From Bacilli bacterium (GTDB taxonomy: Bacteria > Bacillota_I > Bacilli_A > RF39 > UBA660): 64,000 bases of DNA. A model generated the notes under the pieces. The model worked only from the letters and a program-made list of their open reading frames with translations. It ran no database searches and was not told where the DNA came from. How positions within the stretch are numbered: position 1 is the stretch's first letter; each line of letters starts with the position of its first letter. The stretch covers positions 21,428 to 85,427 of the forward strand of contig JAEDGC010000004.1 in NCBI GenBank assembly GCA_016297695.1. Reading direction: 5' to 3'. Of the stretch, positions 44,133 through 53,152 are shown piece after piece. The position numbers and the translations under genes are program-made.

Positions 44133-44156
44133 AAGTAGAGAAATCTACTTTTTTTT
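44131..44156 (+). terminator. rho-independent terminator with GAAA loop
   Basis: AAAAGTAGA (44131-44139), GAAA, TCTACTTTT (44144-44152), then T. Confidence 0.85.
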
Positions 44157-44172
44157 ATGGAGGTGAAAAATT

Positions 44173-44820
44173 ATGGATAGTATAGAAGAATTATCAAATA
44201 AAGTTTATAAAAAATTAGAACATGAATTTGATATGTTTAAAGAAAGTTGTTTAACTAAAACAAAAGAAGAAATATTAAAAAGTGCTTATGAAATTGCAGT
44301 AAAAGAAGAAATTATTGAAAGTTTTAATTCAAATATTTATGAAGAAGAACAATATTTAGCATTATTAGAAAATGATAATATGTTAGAAAATATATATCAA
44401 GACTGGATGAACGCAGAATCTGGAATTCATATACCAATAGAAGAAAGCATTGAATTTTATTTAAATGAAATTGAAGAAAAATACACTAAATTAGAATCAG
44501 ACCCTAATTCAAAACTAATTAAGGATATGACAAAAACTTTAAGAGAATTAAGAAATTATGAGTTTTATGATGATAATATTATACAAAGAAAATTTTTATA
44601 TTATGATAAAAATGATGTTCAAGATTTATTAAATAGTAAAGATGGTGCAAGAAAATTGTTGAACTATTTTAATGATGTAAAAGATAATGAACATTTAAAA
44701 TATTTAAAAGAAATACAAGTAATTGATACTGAAAGTGTAAACAAAATAGATGAATATATCCCTAAATTAAATGAGATAATAAATAAAAATAGAAATAAAT
44801 CAAAGGACATGGAAAGATAA
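44173..44820 (+). CDS. DUF3848-type mobile element protein
   Basis: A 215-residue protein whose first 60 residues (NKVYKKLEHEFDMFKESCLT, then EEILKSAYEIAVKEEI) match the DUF3848 pattern found in Tn1549-like elements. The rest is helical. It ends KDMER, and the stop is 1 nt before the primase-like gene's ATG, which uses GGAAAGATAA as its ribosome site. Function unknown. Confidence 0.7.
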   Translation: MDSIEELSNKVYKKLEHEFDMFKESCLTKTKEEILKSAYEIAVKEEIIESFNSNIYEEEQYLALLENDNMLENIYQDWMNAESGIHIPIEESIEFYLNEIEEKYTKLESDPNSKLIKDMTKTLRELRNYEFYDDNIIQRKFLYYDKNDVQDLLNSKDGARKLLNYFNDVKDNEHLKYLKEIQVIDTESVNKIDEYIPKLNEIINKNRNKSKDMER

Positions 44821-44821
44821 A

Positions 44822-45790
44822 ATGTCTTTTTTTTATACACCAGAAACGATAGAAAAAGCAAAAAAAATTGATTTATTAACTTATCTTGAAAACTTTGAGC
44901 CAGATGAATTAGTTCAATTTTCAAGAGCAACTTATTGTACAAGAACACATGATAGTTTAAAGATAAGTAATGGAAAATGGTATTGGTTTTCAAGAGGATT
45001 TGGTGGATATAATGCACTTGATTATTTAACAAAAGTTAAAGAAATTCCTTTTGTTCAAGCAGTAGAAATTTTAGTTGGAAAAGGGGAATTAGTTCAAACA
45101 AATAATCATTATTTTGAAGAAGAAAATAAGATTTCAAGACTGATAATGCCTGAAAAAAATATTGATAATAACATTGCTATTTCATATTTAAAAAGTAGAG
45201 GGATTGATGAAGAAATAATACAAAAATGTATTGATGATGGATTAATTTATGAACAAAAAGATAAACATAATGTCGTTTTTGTTGGACTGGATAATAAAAA
45301 AAATCCTAGATATGCAGGATTAAGAGGAACAAATAAAACACGATTTATGCAAGATGCTAGTGGTAGTGATAAGGAGTATTCTTTTCGGCTAGTATCAAAA
45401 AATTGCAATGACTCTATTCATATTTTTGAAAGTGCAATAGATTTATTAAGTTATGCAACATTATTAAAAATGTGTAAAAAAGACTGGGAAAATGAAAATC
45501 TTTTAGCATTAGCAGGAGTATATCAACCATCAAAAAATATTGGGGAAAGCAAGGTACCGATTGCATTAAAATCTTTCTTATATAAGAACCAAAATATTAA
45601 AGATATTTATCTTCATTTTGATTCAGATCGAGCAGGAAGATTAGCAACTGAGGCATTAAAAAAACAATTAGAAAATAGATATAATGTTCACGATTTTACA
45701 CCATATATAGGTAAAGATTGGAACGATTTTTTAATTGAAACAATAAAAAATAGAAGTAAAAAAAAAGAAATAAATAGAGAAAGTAGGTAA
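44822..45790 (+). CDS. DUF3991/Toprim primase-like protein
   Basis: A 322-residue protein. The N-terminal half includes a CHC2-like zone (THDSLKISNGKWYWFSRGFG, then YNALDYLTKV) and the DUF3991 segment (YLKSRGIDEEIIQKCIDDGL). The C-terminal Toprim domain has the Glu strand IHIFESAIDLLSYATL and the DxD motif YLHFDSDRAGRLAT. Such proteins probably prime complementary-strand synthesis of transferred DNA. Translationally coupled to the DUF3848 gene. Full primase activity is inferred, not shown. Confidence 0.85.
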   Translation: MSFFYTPETIEKAKKIDLLTYLENFEPDELVQFSRATYCTRTHDSLKISNGKWYWFSRGFGGYNALDYLTKVKEIPFVQAVEILVGKGELVQTNNHYFEEENKISRLIMPEKNIDNNIAISYLKSRGIDEEIIQKCIDDGLIYEQKDKHNVVFVGLDNKKNPRYAGLRGTNKTRFMQDASGSDKEYSFRLVSKNCNDSIHIFESAIDLLSYATLLKMCKKDWENENLLALAGVYQPSKNIGESKVPIALKSFLYKNQNIKDIYLHFDSDRAGRLATEALKKQLENRYNVHDFTPYIGKDWNDFLIETIKNRSKKKEINRESR

Positions 45791-45794
45791 TAAA

Positions 45795-46076
45795 ATGAGT
45801 AAAAATTATGTAGGAAATGTTAAAAAAATAGCAGAATTAAATTTAAATATAGTTGCAGATAATGATGAAGAAGCATTAACAATTTTAGAAGAATTTGTTA
45901 ATCATTTTGATTTATTTTCAATAACTAAAAATCAAATAATTGATATATCTGTTAAAGAAAAAACAGATAAAAACATTAAAGAAAAATATTCACATTCTGA
46001 GAAAAATGAAATCAATTTATGTGAGAATTGTGAGAACTATTGTCCATTTTGCCACTCATGTATGATTGATGAATAA
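45795..46076 (+). CDS. small cysteine-rich hypothetical protein
   Basis: A 93-residue protein with a strand-helix start (VKKIAELNLNIVADNDEEAL) and a Cys cluster at the end (LCENCENYCPFCHSCMIDE) that could bind zinc. It follows the primase-like gene by 4 nt in the same operon. Family not recognised. Confidence 0.55.
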   Translation: MSKNYVGNVKKIAELNLNIVADNDEEALTILEEFVNHFDLFSITKNQIIDISVKEKTDKNIKEKYSHSEKNEINLCENCENYCPFCHSCMIDE

Positions 46077-46103
46077 CGAAGAATGTATGTCTTAGCCAGC
46101 CCT

Positions 46104-46172
46104 GAATTTGTCCTCCCAGAACAAATTCAATATGGGGTAAACCCCAATCCCCAACTAAAAAGTATTTTAGTT
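46104..46172. other. cluster of three hairpins, candidate oriT
   Basis: GAATTTGT (46104-46111) with ACAAATTC (46121-46128); GGGGT (46134-46138) with ACCCC (46141-46145); AACTAAAA (46153-46160) with TTTTAGTT (46165-46172). The block is markedly richer in G and C than its surroundings and does not encode a convincing protein. It lies upstream of HU, mobC and the relaxase, a usual place for an origin of transfer. Confidence 0.5.
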
Positions 46173-46254
46173 ATAAAAAACAAAAAAAGTATGATAAAAT
46201 TATATTGTAAGCATAGTATGCTTGAGACAATAATTACAAGGAGGTGTATGAGTA

Positions 46255-46527
46255 ATGAAGAAATCAGAAATTATTTCAGCATTAGCAGAAAGAACTGGTG
46301 TTACCAAAGCCGACGCTGAAAGAATTTATAATGAAACTTTTAATATCTTTAAAGAAGAATTAGCAAAAGGAAATAGTATTGCAGTTAATGGTTTTGGAAC
46401 TTTCAAAGTAAGTGAAAGAAATGCAAGAAATTGTAGAAATCCAAAAACTGGTGAAACAATTAATGTACCTGCACACAAAGCAGTGTCATTTAAAGTTGGT
46501 AGTGAATTAAAAAAATCAGTTAACTAA
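46255..46527 (+). CDS. HU-family DNA-binding protein
   Basis: A 90-residue nucleoid protein with the full HU pattern: KSEIISALAERTGVTKADAE, VNGFGTFKVSERNAR and NPKTGETINVPAHKAVSFK. It bends DNA as a dimer. Its place between the candidate oriT and mobC suggests a role as accessory protein in relaxosome assembly, as IHF has in other systems. ATG at 46255 with AAGGAGGT. Confidence 0.93.
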   Translation: MKKSEIISALAERTGVTKADAERIYNETFNIFKEELAKGNSIAVNGFGTFKVSERNARNCRNPKTGETINVPAHKAVSFKVGSELKKSVN

Positions 46528-46549
46528 TTATTAGTTAATACTATAAATT

Positions 46550-46578
46550 GACATCTAAATTTAGGTGTCTTTTTTTTT
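46550..46578 (+). terminator. rho-independent terminator
   Basis: GACATCTAAA (46550-46559) with TTTAGGTGTC (46560-46569), nearly palindromic, then nine T. Confidence 0.75.
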
Positions 46579-46605
46579 ATTATTTTTTGAAAGGAGGATT
46601 TTAAT

Positions 46606-46941
46606 ATGGCGAGAAAACGAGGTATAAAAAAACAATTTTGGTTTAATAAAGAAGAAGCAACAATTCTAAAAAAGAAAGCAAAAAAAGTTGGAGTAAATGA
46701 ATCAACATTAATTAGAGATTTAGTTATGGGATTTGAGCCAAAAGAAAAACCAGATGAAAGATTTTATGACTCTTTAAAACAACTTCGTTCTATTGGTAAT
46801 AGTTTTAATCAGTTAGCAGCAAAAGCAAATGCTTTGGATTTGATAGATGAAGTAGAATATAAAAAGCAAAAGAAAAAATTAGATGATATTATTATCAAAT
46901 TAAAAGAAGAATATTTATATCCAAAAAGTGAGGATATGTAA
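46606..46941 (+). CDS. mobC: MobC-like relaxosome accessory protein
   Basis: A 111-residue protein with a ribbon-helix-helix start (KKQFWFNKEEATILKKKAKK, then GVNESTLIRDLV) and the MobC-type segment LRSIGNSFNQLAAKANAL. It should bind oriT and help the relaxase open the strands. Its stop overlaps the relaxase start in TAATG. Confidence 0.87.
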   Translation: MARKRGIKKQFWFNKEEATILKKKAKKVGVNESTLIRDLVMGFEPKEKPDERFYDSLKQLRSIGNSFNQLAAKANALDLIDEVEYKKQKKKLDDIIIKLKEEYLYPKSEDM

Positions 46942-48281
46942 TGGCAACAATTGGACTTTGGAAAGTAGAATCAAGATTGGATAGAGTTATAAATTATGTT
47001 TCAAATGAAGAAAAAACATTCAATGAAGAATTTATAAAGGATTTACACAGAGTAATAAATTATACAATAGATGATTACAAAACAGAACAGCAATATTTTG
47101 TATCAGGAATTAATTGTGGAGTAGATACAGCATATAAAGAAATGATGGGAACTAAAAAAGAGTATAGCAAGACAGGTGGTATTTTAGCATTTCATGGATT
47201 TCAATCTTTTAAAGAGGGAGAAGTTACCCCAGAAATAGCACATGAGATTGGAGTTAAACTAGCAGAAGAATTATGGGGAGATAGATTTGAGGTAGTGGTA
47301 TCAACCCATATCAATACTAATCATATTCATAATCATTTTGTTATTAACTCTGTATCATTTAAAGATGGTAAAAGATACTATGATAAAAGGTCAACTTATG
47401 CCGAGATAAGACATGTATCAGATTCTTTATGTGCAGAATATGGACTTTCTGTATTAGATGAGAAACCTTGCAGAAATAGTAGAATAAATTATGCAAATTA
47501 TTATAAAGGTGTTGCTATAAGATCGACATATCATTCAACTACAAAAGAAGATATTGATAGAGCAATAGCACAAGCATACGATTATAAAGATTTTTTAAAT
47601 CTTATGAGAGCAATGAACTATGAAGTAATTAATCGCTATGGCAAGTTAAGTGTTAAAAGACCACCATATAAAAGAAATATACGAATTGAGAGAAGTTTTG
47701 GAGAAGAATATTCAATAAGTAATATTCAAACTAGAATAGATAATGAACACATGACAAGGACACCTTTTCCAGAAGCAAGAGGTGTTTTTAAAATGTTTGC
47801 AAATAAACCAGAACACAAGAATAAAAAAATAGGTGGAATATATGGATTATATCTATATTATTGTTATCTGTTAGGAAAATTTCCAAAAGAATATCCTAAT
47901 AAAAGACTTCCACCATCTATAAGAGCAGATGTAAAAAAGATGGAGCAAATATCTGAAGAAACAAAATTGCTTGTAAGTCAGAAAATTGAAACATACCAAC
48001 AATTTTTGGAATATAAAAACTCTATTAATTTTCAATTTAATGAACTTAAAGGAAAAAGAGAGTTATTATGGCAAAAAGAAAAATGGGTTAAAACAGCATT
48101 AGAAAAAGAGAATATAAGAAGTGTTATAGAAGAACTAAATGTGGAAATCTTTTCACTACGAAAGGAGGTGGAATTATGTGAGGGAATTGAAGAAAGACTA
48201 CCGATAATAAAAGCAAAGGTAAAAGAGATTGATGACGAAGAAATAGTAAAGGAGGGAAAAGACTATGAACACATCAAGTGA
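46941..48281 (+). CDS. mobA: MOBP-type relaxase (MobA/VirD2 family)
   Basis: The relaxase nicks oriT, stays bound to the 5' end through a tyrosine and is led through the secretion channel. The 446-residue protein has the metal-binding His motif STHINTNHIHNHFVINS (His123, 128, 130, 132) and an N-terminal Tyr region (INYV, residues 17-20) for nicking. The C-terminal third is helical and ends GKDYEHIK, close to the KDYER tails of other element proteins. It overlaps mobC by 1 nt and pcfB by 17 nt. Confidence 0.92.
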   Translation: MATIGLWKVESRLDRVINYVSNEEKTFNEEFIKDLHRVINYTIDDYKTEQQYFVSGINCGVDTAYKEMMGTKKEYSKTGGILAFHGFQSFKEGEVTPEIAHEIGVKLAEELWGDRFEVVVSTHINTNHIHNHFVINSVSFKDGKRYYDKRSTYAEIRHVSDSLCAEYGLSVLDEKPCRNSRINYANYYKGVAIRSTYHSTTKEDIDRAIAQAYDYKDFLNLMRAMNYEVINRYGKLSVKRPPYKRNIRIERSFGEEYSISNIQTRIDNEHMTRTPFPEARGVFKMFANKPEHKNKKIGGIYGLYLYYCYLLGKFPKEYPNKRLPPSIRADVKKMEQISEETKLLVSQKIETYQQFLEYKNSINFQFNELKGKRELLWQKEKWVKTALEKENIRSVIEELNVEIFSLRKEVELCEGIEERLPIIKAKVKEIDDEEIVKEGKDYEHIK

Positions 48282-49032
48282 ATCAGCAGAGCAACTTGTA
48301 AGAATGTATATTCAAGGAGTAGAGGTTGCTGCTAAATTAACTGGTAGTGGTGCAAAACATATTGCAGTATTGTTATGTGCTATTTTGAAAGATAAAAAAA
48401 TGACAAAAGGTAAAACAACACTAACTAATATGTTAAAGACCAACAAAGAATTAAAAATCTTTTCTATTAAAAAATCGGATTTAGCAAAATTTACAGAGGA
48501 ATCTAAAAGATATGGTGTATTGTTTTCAGCACTTATTGATAGAAAAGACAAAAGTAAAGATGGTATGATTGATATTATGGTAAAAGCAGAAGATGCTGCT
48601 AAAATTAATAGAATAGTTGAGAAATTTAATTTATCCACAGTTGATGTTGCTAGTATTAAAAGTGAAATTCAAAAAACTAGAAATGCAAAAACAAAGGAAA
48701 TAAAAGCAAGTATAGAAGACCAACTAGTAGATGATATATTATCTAAACCATTAAAGAAAGAGGAAAATGAACAATCAAACCCCTCTTTTGCGAAGACCGA
48801 AAAAAGCCCTCAGTCCGAGCATTTATCAAAGAACAAAAACAAATTAGAGGAGGGTACTAAAAAGAAAGATAAACCTTCAGTTCGAGAAGCAATAAAAAAA
48901 ATAAAAGAAGAAATGAAGAAAGAATCTATTTTAGAAAACTCTAAAGAAAAAGTAAAAACAGATAAGGTTGTAGAAACAAAACATGAGCAACCTAAAAACA
49001 AACAAAAAAAATCTAAAGAAAGGGGAATGTAA
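48265..49032 (+). CDS. PcfB/DUF3801 family protein
   Basis: A 255-residue protein with the DUF3801 core (VRMYIQGVEVAAKLTGSGAK, then AVLLCAILKDKKMTKGKTTL; FSIKKSDLAKFTEESKRYGV) and a Lys/Glu-rich disordered tail. PcfB family members accompany the relaxase and coupling protein in conjugative plasmids and may aid docking at the channel. It overlaps the relaxase gene, with AAGGAGGG upstream. Confidence 0.85.
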   Translation: MNTSSESAEQLVRMYIQGVEVAAKLTGSGAKHIAVLLCAILKDKKMTKGKTTLTNMLKTNKELKIFSIKKSDLAKFTEESKRYGVLFSALIDRKDKSKDGMIDIMVKAEDAAKINRIVEKFNLSTVDVASIKSEIQKTRNAKTKEIKASIEDQLVDDILSKPLKKEENEQSNPSFAKTEKSPQSEHLSKNKNKLEEGTKKKDKPSVREAIKKIKEEMKKESILENSKEKVKTDKVVETKHEQPKNKQKKSKERGM

Positions 49033-49034
49033 TT

Positions 49035-49916
49035 ATGAATATAGATGAAATAGTTGCAAGTTCTAAAACAAATTATCAAAAAAAAGAATTTAATAAAGAT
49101 GAATGGGCTAAAATGAAAAATGATGAAAGAAATGAAGTCTATTCATTAATAGATAAAACAGCATTAGAAATAATGCAAGATAGTAATAAGTTTAAAGACT
49201 ATTTGGACATCCAAAGTCATTTTGACAAGTATTCAGTTGCAAATGGTCTTTTAATTTATGCCCAAATGCCAAATGCTACACAACTAAGAGAATATTCAGA
49301 GTGGAAAGCAATTCCTAATTTTCAATTTAATGGGAAACAAGAGGGAATTAAATTATTAAAAATGGGTGAGCCATATACAAAGAGTGATGGAACACAATTT
49401 TCACCATTTGTAGTATATAAAATGTATGATATATCACAAACTAATCTACCAAAAAGGGAATATAATTCTAAACGATTAGATGATAAAGTTTTATTAAAAG
49501 CATTTATTCATGATAATCCTGTGGATATTAAAGTTGAAGATGTATTAGCAAGTGGAGAATGTGTAGAGTGGAATAGTGAAGAAAATCTATTATATATTCA
49601 AAGAGGTGCAGAACCTAATGATTTGTATCAAGGTATTGCAAGAGAAGTATCAAAAGTAGAGTTAGAAAGTGATAATCCTACTATTGATAATTTTAAAGCA
49701 AAATGTGCTTCTTATATGATTTGTAAAAAACAAGGGTTAGATGTATCTAATTATAGTTTTAATGATATTCCAGAATCATATAAAAACTTATCATCAAAAG
49801 AAATAAGAAAAGAACTTGGAGAGATTAAAAATTCAGTTGAAGATTTTAATAATAGGATAAATCAGTTTATGGAATCCATTTCCAAACAATCAAAAAATAA
49901 AGATTATGAAAGATAG
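49035..49916 (+). CDS. ArdC-like single-strand DNA-binding protein
   Basis: A 293-residue protein whose 40-130 region (FDKYSVANGLLIYAQMPNAT, then REYSEWKAIPNFQFNGKQEG) is the ArdC N-terminal domain, also found at the start of the 2444-residue protein. ArdC-type proteins bind single-strand DNA and protect incoming plasmids from restriction. No metallopeptidase HExxH is present, so only the binding function is predicted. It ends KNKDYER. Confidence 0.8.
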   Translation: MNIDEIVASSKTNYQKKEFNKDEWAKMKNDERNEVYSLIDKTALEIMQDSNKFKDYLDIQSHFDKYSVANGLLIYAQMPNATQLREYSEWKAIPNFQFNGKQEGIKLLKMGEPYTKSDGTQFSPFVVYKMYDISQTNLPKREYNSKRLDDKVLLKAFIHDNPVDIKVEDVLASGECVEWNSEENLLYIQRGAEPNDLYQGIAREVSKVELESDNPTIDNFKAKCASYMICKKQGLDVSNYSFNDIPESYKNLSSKEIRKELGEIKNSVEDFNNRINQFMESISKQSKNKDYER

Positions 49917-49927
49917 GAGGACAGGAC

Positions 49928-50125
49928 ATGAAAGAAAAAATGGAACTTGATAAATATGAAATTGGTATAATTATTAATGCCTTAAATGTATTGAGAAATA
50001 ATCAAATAGCAGAAGAAAAGCCAACAGACGCAATTGATGATTTGCTAATGAAGATATTTCCAATTTACGAAAAAAAAAACAAACATGTAAAATGTTTGAG
50101 GATAGATAATGGCAGAAGATACTAA
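49928..50125 (+). CDS. small hypothetical protein
   Basis: A 65-residue protein (LDKYEIGIIINALNVLRNNQ) with AGGAGG upstream, overlapping the coupling-protein gene by 17 nt. The first 45 residues look like a small helical domain common in such elements. Function unknown. Confidence 0.5.
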   Translation: MKEKMELDKYEIGIIINALNVLRNNQIAEEKPTDAIDDLLMKIFPIYEKKNKHVKCLRIDNGRRY

Positions 50126-51929
50126 AAAAACGACACTAATTTTAAGTATATGTGGAATAATATCAACAATATGGATAGCACTCTTAATAGCACCATCAGT
50201 AGATGGAGGATTAGCACAGATAATGAAAGACTTTTCTAGTGTAATGAATAATCCTTTTAATATAACATGGTGTAGTAATAGTTTAAGAGTGCTTTTAATA
50301 TGCTTATTAATTTATGGATGTGGTATAGCACTTTATATTTCATCAAAAGGAAATTATCGTAGAGGAGAGGAACATGGTTCGGCAAAATGGGGTAATGCAA
50401 GGGCAGTAAATAAAAAGTATTATCAATCTCCAAATGAAAACAATAAATTATTAACACAAAATGTTTCTATTGGACTAAATGCCAAAAAGCATAGAAGAAA
50501 TTTAAATACTCTTGTATGTGGTGGTAGTGGAGCAGGTAAAACAAGATTTTATTGCAAACCTAATATTATGCAATGCAATACATCATTTGTAGTGCTTGAC
50601 CCAAAAGGTGAGATAGTAAGAGATACTGGTAATTTATTAGAAAAGAAAGGTTATGAAGTCAGAGTATTAGATTTAATAAATATGGAAAAAAGTCATTGTT
50701 ATAATCCATTTGTATATTTGAAAACTGATAACGATGTACAAAAACTTGTAACTAATTTATTTAAATCAACAACACCAAAAGGGTCATCAAGCAATGATCC
50801 TTTTTGGGATACTGCTGCTTCAATGCTATTATTATCACTTATATTTTATTTAAAATATGAAGCACCAGAAGATGAACAAAACTTTCCTATGGTAATGGAA
50901 ATGTTAAGAGCAGGGGAAGTCCATGAAGATGATGATAGTTATTTGAGTCCTTTGGATGTTTTATTTGATAGGTTAGAAGTAAAAAACCCAGAACATATTG
51001 CAGTTAAATATTATAGAGATTATCATTCTGGTTCAGCAAAAACATTAAAGTCAATTCAAATAACATTAGCAGCAAGATTAGAAAAATTTAACCTTGAAAG
51101 TCTTGCTTCTTTAACTATCACAGACGATTTAGACCTACCAAGTCTAGGAGAAAAAAAGGTAGCATTATTTGCACTTATTCCAGATAATGATACCTCATTT
51201 AATTTTTTAGTAAGTATATTATATACACAACTTTTTCAACAACTATTTTATATAGCAGACCATAAGTATGGTGGCTCATTGCCTGTACCAGTGCATTTTG
51301 TAATGGACGAATTTGCTAATGTAAGTTTGCCAGATGATTTTGACAAAATTTTAAGTGTTATGCGTTCAAGGTCAGTGTCAGTAAGTATAATATTACAAAA
51401 TTTAGCACAATTAAAAGCCCTTTTTGAAAAACAATGGGAAAGTATTGTAGGAAATTGCGATGAATTTTTATATTTAGGTGGAAATGAGCAAAGTACACAT
51501 AAATATGTAAGTGAACTTATGGGAAAAGCAACTATAAATTTAGATACACATGGTAAAAGTAGTGGAAGAAATGGAAATTATTCTACCAACTTTCAAATTA
51601 GTGGTAGAGAATTATTAACACCAGATGAGGTGCGACTTTTAGATAATAAGTATGCCATTTTATTTATCAGAGGAGAAAGACCAATATTAGACTTTAAATA
51701 TGATATATTAAAGCATCCTAATATTGAGTTTACAACAGATGGAAGTGAAGTGCCATATATTCATGGTTCAACGAATAATGCAGTTGCTTCTATCACATTT
51801 GATTATAGCCAAGATGGTTATGATTATGAAACTATTGAAGAAATAGAAACAGATTTTATATTGATGGATATAGAAGAAGTAGAAAAATATTTGAAAGAGA
51901 GGGAAAATGTTTATGAAACAAGTAATTAA
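50109..51929 (+). CDS. VirD4/TraG-type coupling protein
   Basis: The coupling ATPase links the relaxosome to the transfer channel. The 606-residue protein has two N-terminal membrane segments (about 9-28 and 60-77), Walker A CGGSGAGKTRF (138-145), the following FVVLDPKGEIVRDTG, and Walker B VMDEFANVSLPDDF with MRSRSVSVSIILQNLAQLKA. It is expected to choose the proteins that are exported, for example through C-terminal tails. Part of one operon from 46606 to 59099. Confidence 0.94.
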   Translation: MAEDTKKTTLILSICGIISTIWIALLIAPSVDGGLAQIMKDFSSVMNNPFNITWCSNSLRVLLICLLIYGCGIALYISSKGNYRRGEEHGSAKWGNARAVNKKYYQSPNENNKLLTQNVSIGLNAKKHRRNLNTLVCGGSGAGKTRFYCKPNIMQCNTSFVVLDPKGEIVRDTGNLLEKKGYEVRVLDLINMEKSHCYNPFVYLKTDNDVQKLVTNLFKSTTPKGSSSNDPFWDTAASMLLLSLIFYLKYEAPEDEQNFPMVMEMLRAGEVHEDDDSYLSPLDVLFDRLEVKNPEHIAVKYYRDYHSGSAKTLKSIQITLAARLEKFNLESLASLTITDDLDLPSLGEKKVALFALIPDNDTSFNFLVSILYTQLFQQLFYIADHKYGGSLPVPVHFVMDEFANVSLPDDFDKILSVMRSRSVSVSIILQNLAQLKALFEKQWESIVGNCDEFLYLGGNEQSTHKYVSELMGKATINLDTHGKSSGRNGNYSTNFQISGRELLTPDEVRLLDNKYAILFIRGERPILDFKYDILKHPNIEFTTDGSEVPYIHGSTNNAVASITFDYSQDGYDYETIEEIETDFILMDIEEVEKYLKERENVYETSN

Positions 51930-52260
51930 AAATGATGAAAGAACACTAAAAATTATTAAAAGAGTAAAGAAAGGTTTTAAGTTTTATGCAATGGGAGTAA
52001 TGCTAGTAGGTGCAACAATTGGAACAGCAACAGGTGTTTATGCTGCAGACGACCCATTAACAGTTGTTAACAACTTATCAAACTTTATATTTAGTTTAAC
52101 AAGAGCAATTGGTTTAATTATCTGTGGATATTCAATTGTTCAAATAGGTCTATCATTTACAACTCATGATCCAAGCCAAAGAGCAAATGGAATTATGTTT
52201 TTAGCAGGTGGAGCAATCATCACATTTGCAAAAGAAATATTAAATTTAATTACAGGGTAG
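51907..52260 (+). CDS. Maff2/VirB2-like pilin
   Basis: A 117-residue membrane protein: a basic N-terminus, a signal-like segment ending TGVYAADD (about 31-49), then two membrane segments (about 57-78 and 95-113), the layout of VirB2/TrbC pilins and of the Maff2 family of Gram-positive elements. Starts at ATG 51907 or 51913 after GAGAGGGA. A hairpin follows its stop and could set its level apart from the channel genes. Confidence 0.82.
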   Translation: MFMKQVIKNDERTLKIIKRVKKGFKFYAMGVMLVGATIGTATGVYAADDPLTVVNNLSNFIFSLTRAIGLIICGYSIVQIGLSFTTHDPSQRANGIMFLAGGAIITFAKEILNLITG

Positions 52261-52277
52261 GAGAAATCCTACCTTTT
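52256..52277 (+). terminator. hairpin after the pilin gene (partial terminator)
   Basis: GGTAGGA (52256-52262), GAAA, TCCTACC (52267-52273), TTTT. The stem contains the stop codon. Only four T follow, so read-through into the next gene is likely. Confidence 0.7.
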
Positions 52278-52300
52278 GTAATTATAAGGAGGTGTAGAAA

Positions 52301-53137
52301 TTGTCAAAACATTGGGTTGTACAAAATTTACAAAATGCCCTAGACACATGGAATGGAAAACTAGGGGAGATATGGAGTTTAATAACACAATCACCACAAA
52401 CATTTAAGGGTGGAACGATTTGGAATGTTATTCAAACAATAAACGGGGCAATGCAAGCAATTGGTTTGGCATTGCTTGTTTTATTTTTCGTAGTAGGTAT
52501 TGTAAAAACATGTGGAACATTAGCAGAAGTTAAGAAACCTGAACATGCTATTAAATTGTTTTTAAGATTTGCAATAGCGAAAGGGATTGTAACCTACGGA
52601 TTAAATTTAATGTTAGCAATATTTGATATTGTACAAGGTATAATTTCAACAATTATAAAGACATCAGGAATAACATCATCAACAGGTACAACTCTTCCAC
52701 AAACAATGATAACTGCAATAGAAAAATGTGGATTTTTTGAATCAATACCATTATGGGCAGTAACACTAATTGGTGGATTATTTGTAACGGTTTTATCATT
52801 TGTAATGATATTAACTGTTTATGGAAGATTTTTTAAATTATATTTATACACAGCAATAGCACCAATACCTTTATCAACATTTGCAGGAGAACCTACACAA
52901 AATGTAGGAAAAAGTTTTTTGAAATCATTTTGTGGTGTTTGCATGGAGGGAGCAATTATTGTGTTAGCGTGTATTATATTTTCATTATTTGCATCGGCAC
53001 CACCTGTTGTTGATACTAATGCAGCAGCAGTAACAATGGTATGGAAATATATAGGAGAGTTAATTTTTAATATGTTAGTTCTTGTAGGTACTATTAAAAT
53101 ATCAGATCGTGTTGTAAGAGAAATGATGGGATTATAG
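52301..53137 (+). CDS. VirB6/TrbL-like conjugation channel protein
   Basis: A 278-residue polytopic membrane protein with about six membrane segments (AIGLALLVLFFVVGIVK; LWAVTLIGGLFVTVLSFVMI; LKSFCGVCMEGAIIVLACII and others), matching the TrbL/VirB6-type protein that follows the pilin in Tn1549-like elements. Start TTG at 52301 with AAGGAGGTG. It should form part of the inner channel. Confidence 0.83.
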   Translation: MSKHWVVQNLQNALDTWNGKLGEIWSLITQSPQTFKGGTIWNVIQTINGAMQAIGLALLVLFFVVGIVKTCGTLAEVKKPEHAIKLFLRFAIAKGIVTYGLNLMLAIFDIVQGIISTIIKTSGITSSTGTTLPQTMITAIEKCGFFESIPLWAVTLIGGLFVTVLSFVMILTVYGRFFKLYLYTAIAPIPLSTFAGEPTQNVGKSFLKSFCGVCMEGAIIVLACIIFSLFASAPPVVDTNAAAVTMVWKYIGELIFNMLVLVGTIKISDRVVREMMGL

Positions 53138-53152
53138 AAAGGAGAGATAAAT

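Noticed and set aside
46083..46319. 78-codon frame (start 46083) before HU
   Set aside because: It runs through the three-hairpin block and overlaps the HU start in another frame; composition is not protein-like and no ribosome site precedes it.
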